Positions 58,719-64,000 of a DNA stretch of 64,000 bases are shown piece by piece. Positions within the stretch are counted from its first letter, which is position 1. Each line of letters opens with the position of its first letter. Under the pieces are notes generated by a model that saw nothing but the letters and a program-made list of their open reading frames with translations, was not told the origin of the DNA and did not search any database. A program made the position numbers and the translations under genes. Origin of the DNA: Callipepla californica brunnescens (taxonomy: Eukaryota; Chordata; Aves; Galliformes; Odontophoridae); contig JALIRH010000043.1 of the NCBI GenBank assembly GCA_023055505.1, positions 2,986,001 to 3,050,000 on the forward strand, read 5' to 3'.

Positions 58719-58786
58719 CAAAGAGGAATCCCTTTGTAAGGGTACTGCCTACCAAAGAGGAATCCTTTTGTAAGGGTACTGCCTAC
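58719..58786. repeat. 34-bp tandem duplication
   Basis: Two adjacent copies starting CAAAGAGGAATCCYTTTGTA, period 34, with a single mismatch (C/T). The near identity implies a recent duplication or ongoing homogenisation. Confidence 0.9.
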
Positions 58787-61700
58787 AAATAATCACTTTT
58801 CGTAATGCGGAAAGCATGGAGACACGTCAGTGCACATTGTTACACAAACTGTGTCCAGATAAACAGAAAAAAACCATCCCGCACCTTCAGCTTTGGGCCA
58901 CGTTTTTATGAATGATAGCTGTGTTTGTGATACAGTGTGCATAATCCAACTGACTTGTTAAAATAATATTTGGTTAGTGTAGACCTGTAACGTGACTGAA
59001 AGCCTTCCTCACTTAATGAGATCCAGCCTGCTTATCACACCAGGTCTAGGCAGCATCTAGCCAGCACTGCATTTACAGGGAGAATTCTGAAGCGTACAAG
59101 AAGCAAGCCTCTTCCCAAAGAGAACTTTATGAACTGTTTTGGTTTTATTAGCCTGATGTTATACAGGCCTTAAGAGCTGTAGAAGTGCCAGATGAAGGCA
59201 TTTGAAAAGTAGTTAAAAGTCGACTGCTGAGTGTGCTTTTCCTCCAAATGAGATTTCTATTAGAAAATTAAGAATTTCTTTTTCAGAGTTTACCAAATGC
59301 CAAAGAAGTCTCAGCATAGTACAAATGTGTCCTAGCGACAAAGCTTTGAAATAAATTGGCAACTGAATGTTGCTGTTGCTTTCAAAGAAACAGGGGTCAC
59401 AGGATGCTGTGCCAGTGATGACTGTATGAAGCAAATACAAAACAGAGTCAGCTTCTTGGTTTTCTTGTTGCAAATCAATACTCTACTGGAGGAAATCCTC
59501 AACATGAAGGAGAAATTGCACTGACTGGACCTGTACCCTGTGCTGATGCACCACTCTGTACATCAGTGCACGTTGTAACTTCGTCTCTTTGAGGGGGTTC
59601 TCTGGTTTCACATGCAGAACAAATGACAACGTGTGTCTGTGGATGCTGGGAAGCCCAGCGTTAGCCTGTCTCCTGTGGCTCAGCAACTTCTCACCTTATC
59701 TTTGTTGTGTTTAGACTTCCCAAAGCCTCTAGTCATTACAAAGAAAATACTGGTTAGTAGGAGTTCCTGGAGGGGAGGATGCTTGAAGTCTTCACCCCTC
59801 TTAGGGGGGAGCAGAGCAACTCTGTGTAGTCAAAGCTAGTGAGAGCAGCAGGCACAGGTGCTGCTGTGCGTGCTGCCAGCCCTGAGGTGCATACAACAGC
59901 TCAGCACTGCTGCTCAGGGTGGTTCTGCTGAAAAAACATCAGAGGAAGGAGAGAAGAAGGAAAAAAAAAAGTGCAAGTGGAGTGATTACAAACAAACCAC
60001 CATCTAGCTGTGAGCTGGTTAGTTGTTTTTAGACTGTTCTCTAGTATTAGCCTGTGATCCCATTTCCACCATGACAACCCTGCAACAATTCTGGGCAATT
60101 TCTGGCTCACCACTTACAGCTGGTCAAACATTCAACTTGTTTGGGGGAATGTATTAGTTCTCTTACTTCTTCTAATCCCTGCTGAGTGGGATGCTGGGAG
60201 TTCAGCAGGTTTTAGAAGAACCCTTCTGCTGACAGGTAACATCTGTAATGTGCTGGGAAAGGCAGCATTTTAGTAACACAGTGTAAGTGCTGTAACCTCA
60301 GTGCTCTGTGCATGGATATATTTCTTTTTTCTCTCCCTCCCTCTGCCCCAAGCTGTCTTGGAAGGCACAGTCAGAAACCAATCTGAAATCCTTCTCTGGG
60401 ATGTGATACGTGGGGGTAGATGTAAGTGCATATGGACTAGTTCTACTTCATAAGCAGTCTGTGCATTTAAATAAAATATTTTATGTGGTAGTTTTTTCCT
60501 ATACTCTCTTTCCCCTGACAAAAATGAAATGTGGATCCTCTCAATTACTCATTACTTTAAATGACTAGTCATGGGAGGATATATTTCTTTAATAGGTACA
60601 GAGAGAAATAGTGGCTTCTGGTCACCAAGCTTATCTTCACAGCTTACCTCTTCCCAGCAAATATTTGTTCTCTACAACACAGTAGTATTACTATTATTAG
60701 AAGACTTCACCTGCTGGAGGAGTGAAGTCTCTTCACCCAGGTCCTAAAACCCTTGAAGAAGGAGCAGCTTGCCCACAGGCTGCCTGTTCTGCACAGATGT
60801 CTGAACTCAGTGCAGATTTCTGTATGCCGATTACCTTCTCCAAAACTGTAAATGCAAAACCCATCCTTCACATTTTAGTTACGAGCTCTGATGCATTCAC
60901 CTGCTGAGGCCTCCGACCTGCAGCCCCTGTCCTGAGCTTGGGTGTTCCTGCTCATGGTTTGGTCTCAAGGTCTGTAAATGTTTTCCTTGTAGGAGAAACA
61001 CGTCCTATGATAGTTTATGTATTGCTCCCAACACCTGGACCAGAGAATGCTTACCAGGTGGGAGCCTCAGTGGGCAGTTAGGTGACCAGGACTTCCATTT
61101 GCCATGCTGATAAATGTATGTATGTACTTACATTTCAGAGTGTTGTCTTGTTATCTTCTAGATAACGACTGCTTCAAATTATACCGGAGCATGAAAAAAT
61201 GCTTTTTTGATATCTGGTTTTGACATTTTCATTCTTCCCAATCTTTATGCTGGTTAGAATGTAAAAATAGTTTTAAAACAAACAAACAAAAAAAAGCATA
61301 CTCAATACTTTTGTAGCATTTAATAAATTGTGCGCTCCTACAGGTTTATCTGGGTACTGAAATGCTGTGTCAGTCCCATATTTAACCTGGCTTGAGGTAC
61401 ATGGAACTGAGTAGCAGTAACTTCTTTCAGACTTATTCTCCAGTATCAGTTAAAAGCCATTCATGTTTGAGCTGTTACCGTGCCGGGAACCCCGGAGTAA
61501 TCTGAGAACACATTATCCAAGCTCTGTGCAGGAGTACAGCAGGGCTGGTCTCTGCCCCAAGGAGCTTCCACTGGAAGGATTGCCTTATAACCAGGATGGG
61601 GGTTAATGATTTCATGCTGGCAGCATGCTTTGCTGTCCCAGCAACCTCCCTGCAGTCCCTGTCCAAGACATTCCAGTGCTGTGCCTCATCCACTGCCTGC

Positions 61701-64000
61701 TGCGTAATCCTCCAGATTGTTGGGGGAACGGCTGTAGCCACAGCCTACGGTTACCAGGGAAAAGCTTGATGTGTCTTTGAGGGCTGCCCTCCAGAACATG
61801 AACGTCTTCAGGCCGGCTCAGCTACAGAGCCCTGCTGGACAGAGATCAGCACCCCTGAGAGCAAACCTCCCCTTACCTTCAGGGAGGAAATGCACAGAAG
61901 AATGAGCCATTGTGTTACAGAGACATAGACTTTGTTTGCCCTTAATATACAAACTGCAAATCCACGTTTTGGAGGTGATTTCTGGGAGTCAGCGTTCTGG
62001 TTCTTCATGGCCCACAAGGTCAGAGAATGCTCATTGTGGGCCAGGCAGTCTCTTTTTTTTTTTTGTTCCTACAGTGTTGTGATTGATTGCAGCAAAGCAG
62101 AGGATGCTTCTGTGGACCATTTCTGCATTTGTTTCATGGATGCAGTCACCTGTAAAAACCCAACGTGCCATATTGTAGTGTTCAGGAATTCTTAAGTCCT
62201 CTGGTGTTGCTCTATAGGGGAACGTGCTTTGTCTTTATCTCCTTAGGTAGCATGCCTTCGTAGCTCATTAGTAAAAAGTGCTAATCATCAGTACTTTAAT
62301 GAGGACTGAAAGGAGAGATTTTAATATCAAAACATCTAAGGATGTCTATCAACAGAATCTATGTGTTATTTCAGACCCAGGGCTATATCCGTAGCTCTCT
62401 GAGGTGATGTATGCACATTTGTATACATATTAATATATATATATGTTATGATACAGTGTAGTTGCAGAGTACGGCACGCCGAAGGATGCCTCTTCCACAT
62501 TTGTCCCCAGACTCAGTCCTCGCCAGGTTTCCCTGGAGTTGTGCCACCTCAGGCTCCCCTGCAGGATCATGTCACAAGGCACAGGTTCATCTGTGATCTA
62601 GCAGCTCCCATCTCCTGCTCCAGGCTCTGCATCTAGCAGTACTTCTGAGCCTGTTTGGCAAACCCTGCTTTGATTGCTGTGTGCTTTCATTTCCATGTTT
62701 CATAAGGGAAAAACTCGATACCTGTCTTTTTCTGGGAGCAAGAGAGGGCTGGTGCAGCACTCAGGCTGGGAAAGATGCTGAAAGCATGCTCAGAGACACG
62801 TTCTGGGCCTGAAGAACTGGAGGACAAGATGGGGCTTAGAAATCCTTTACTTTGAGAGATGCTTCTGGGGAAAAGAGTGATTGGACATGGCTTTGCTGAA
62901 GTGCCTCAAGGACAGTGATCTCCAGCCTGTTTTACAGTCCAAGTGAGCACACACGTTGTCAAAAAGTGAACTTTTCAATAATAATGTTTGGTAGCATGAA
63001 CTACAGGAGAGGTAGAATCGTTCCATGTCATTCTGTTTGCAGTATCTGACAAGAAACACCAAATAGTTTCAGTGACACTCCCTCTCGTTGCACATTTTAA
63101 GAGACAATTTATGTTGTGGATTGAATTTTTCCAGCTGTATTCTAACCTTTTGTCCTTAACACTTGAGCTCTTAAGTGCCACAAAATTACTGAATTAATAC
63201 ATCATACATTGCAATTCTTATTCATGTTCCCTGAAGAATTACTTAATACTTTGGTGAAGAGTGTCTTATTATTCTATTATTAAGGAATTTTTGTCATAGC
63301 TTTCCTTTTGGCAGCTATTTCAACTGGTATTCTGATGTTGGACAACAGAATGTTACACAGTGTGAATGCATCTTCTGATTCCTCACTGCTTTCTTCACTG
63401 TAAGGGCTGAATTACATGGCCTGAGCGTTGTGCAGTGCTTCTGTTGGAGAAAAGTGAATTGTGCATGGCTTAATTTTTATTTTACACTTCTGGCTTATTG
63501 CCATCCTGGGCTAATAGTGAACTGACAGCCGGTAGTAGCCTTTATGAAATTTTCTTTTTATGAAAAAGGTATTTGTGAAAAAGGATGTATGAAGATTAGT
63601 AGCATGGACAAGAAAGTTGAAGGTTGAGCCTGCTATCTGAAAGTGTGCTTCTCCTCCAAATCAGCAGTAGCATGTGCTGAAGAGTGGAAAGTGCAGGATC
63701 AGTTACAGAAGGTATGCAATAATAGGGTCACATAATGGCTTAGCAGGGCAGGATTCTCATTGTGCAGTCTGCCCTGCCCTCCACCCCCCAGCAGCCCTGC
63801 TCAGCTGGGCACAGGGATCTGGCTCTGCAATTCCTTTTGGACAGCAGCGTGCTGAAAACCTGCTTTGGAAGGTAAAGTAATCTCTGTACTGAAGCTGTTT
63901 CATGAGTTTATATCAACAGTGAGTGTTGTATCACTGCAGAAGCAAAAACAAAACTCTCCCTGGGACACACATGTGCACACTTGCAGAGTTAGAGATCAAT

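Larger units (their letters stand above)
55452..64000 (+). other. RFX2: Probable RFX2 intron 1 (continues past window)
   Basis: About 8.5 kb downstream of the putative donor. It contains a (TTTA)n/(ATT)n patch near 55776-55810, a CR1 fragment at 57440-57960, a 34-bp tandem duplication at 58719-58786, a T run at 62050-62063 and a TA/AT patch near 62430. No exon with recognisable homology was seen on either strand. Confidence 0.5.

Noticed and set aside
1..64000. CRISPR arrays, bacterial-type operons, tRNA or rRNA genes
   Set aside because: Scanned by eye on both strands; no regularly spaced palindromic repeats, no cloverleaf with conserved arms and no rRNA-like blocks were seen. The DNA is vertebrate nuclear.

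Overview
This window is nuclear DNA from a vertebrate, most likely a galliform bird such as chicken. The evidence is spliced genes with GT/AG introns, CpG-island promoters, compact introns and two 5'-truncated CR1 LINEs, the dominant avian retroposon. It holds nearly all of one gene, all of a second, and the 5' end of a probable third. Gene order and relative orientation (MLLT1 forward, ACSBG2 reverse, probable RFX2 forward) match, as a block, the mammalian order RFX2-ACSBG2-MLLT1 on human 19p13.3 as I recall it.

Region 1, about 1-27.4 kb, plus strand: MLLT1 (ENL), a chromatin reader of acylated histone lysines that belongs to the super elongation complex and the DOT1L complex. Eleven coding exons (2-12) can be placed to the base. 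Together they encode 550 residues; with the short exon 1 outside the window the protein would be about 554 aa, against 559 in human. The YEATS domain is in exons 2-5, a basic Ser/Lys-rich linker in exon 6, an acidic Ser/Asp-rich stretch in exons 7-9 and the ANC1-homology domain in exons 10-12. A 3' UTR of about 4 kb ends at an AATAAA near 27.37 kb.

Region 2, about 27.8-44.0 kb, minus strand: ACSBG2, a bubblegum-family very-long-chain acyl-CoA synthetase. Fourteen coding exons with mutually consistent splice phases give a 736-aa protein containing every AMP-binding/FACS motif. An untranslated first exon probably lies in the CpG island near 43.9-44.1 kb. ACSBG2 and MLLT1 converge tail to tail, with only about 0.45 kb between their poly(A) signals.

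Region 3, about 44.1-55.1 kb: an intergenic stretch with no supportable gene. It contains a CR1 fragment at 44.9 kb and, at its right end, a degenerate minisatellite of about 25 bp per unit.

Region 4, about 55.1-64 kb, plus strand: a strong CpG island with a putative first exon and GT donor, which I infer from synteny to be the RFX2 promoter, followed by about 8.5 kb that looks like intron 1. It holds a second CR1 fragment and a 34-bp tandem duplication.

The three genes do not form an operon-like unit: one is a chromatin reader, one a lipid-activating enzyme and one (inferred) a ciliary/testis transcription factor. I found no convincing previously undescribed system. The most interesting signals are regulatory: a DR4/IR1 nuclear-receptor-like composite at the ACSBG2 promoter, RFX half-sites in the probable RFX2 promoter beside a minisatellite, an unusual G-rich 3' splice site before MLLT1 exon 7, and an N-terminal extension of ACSBG2.
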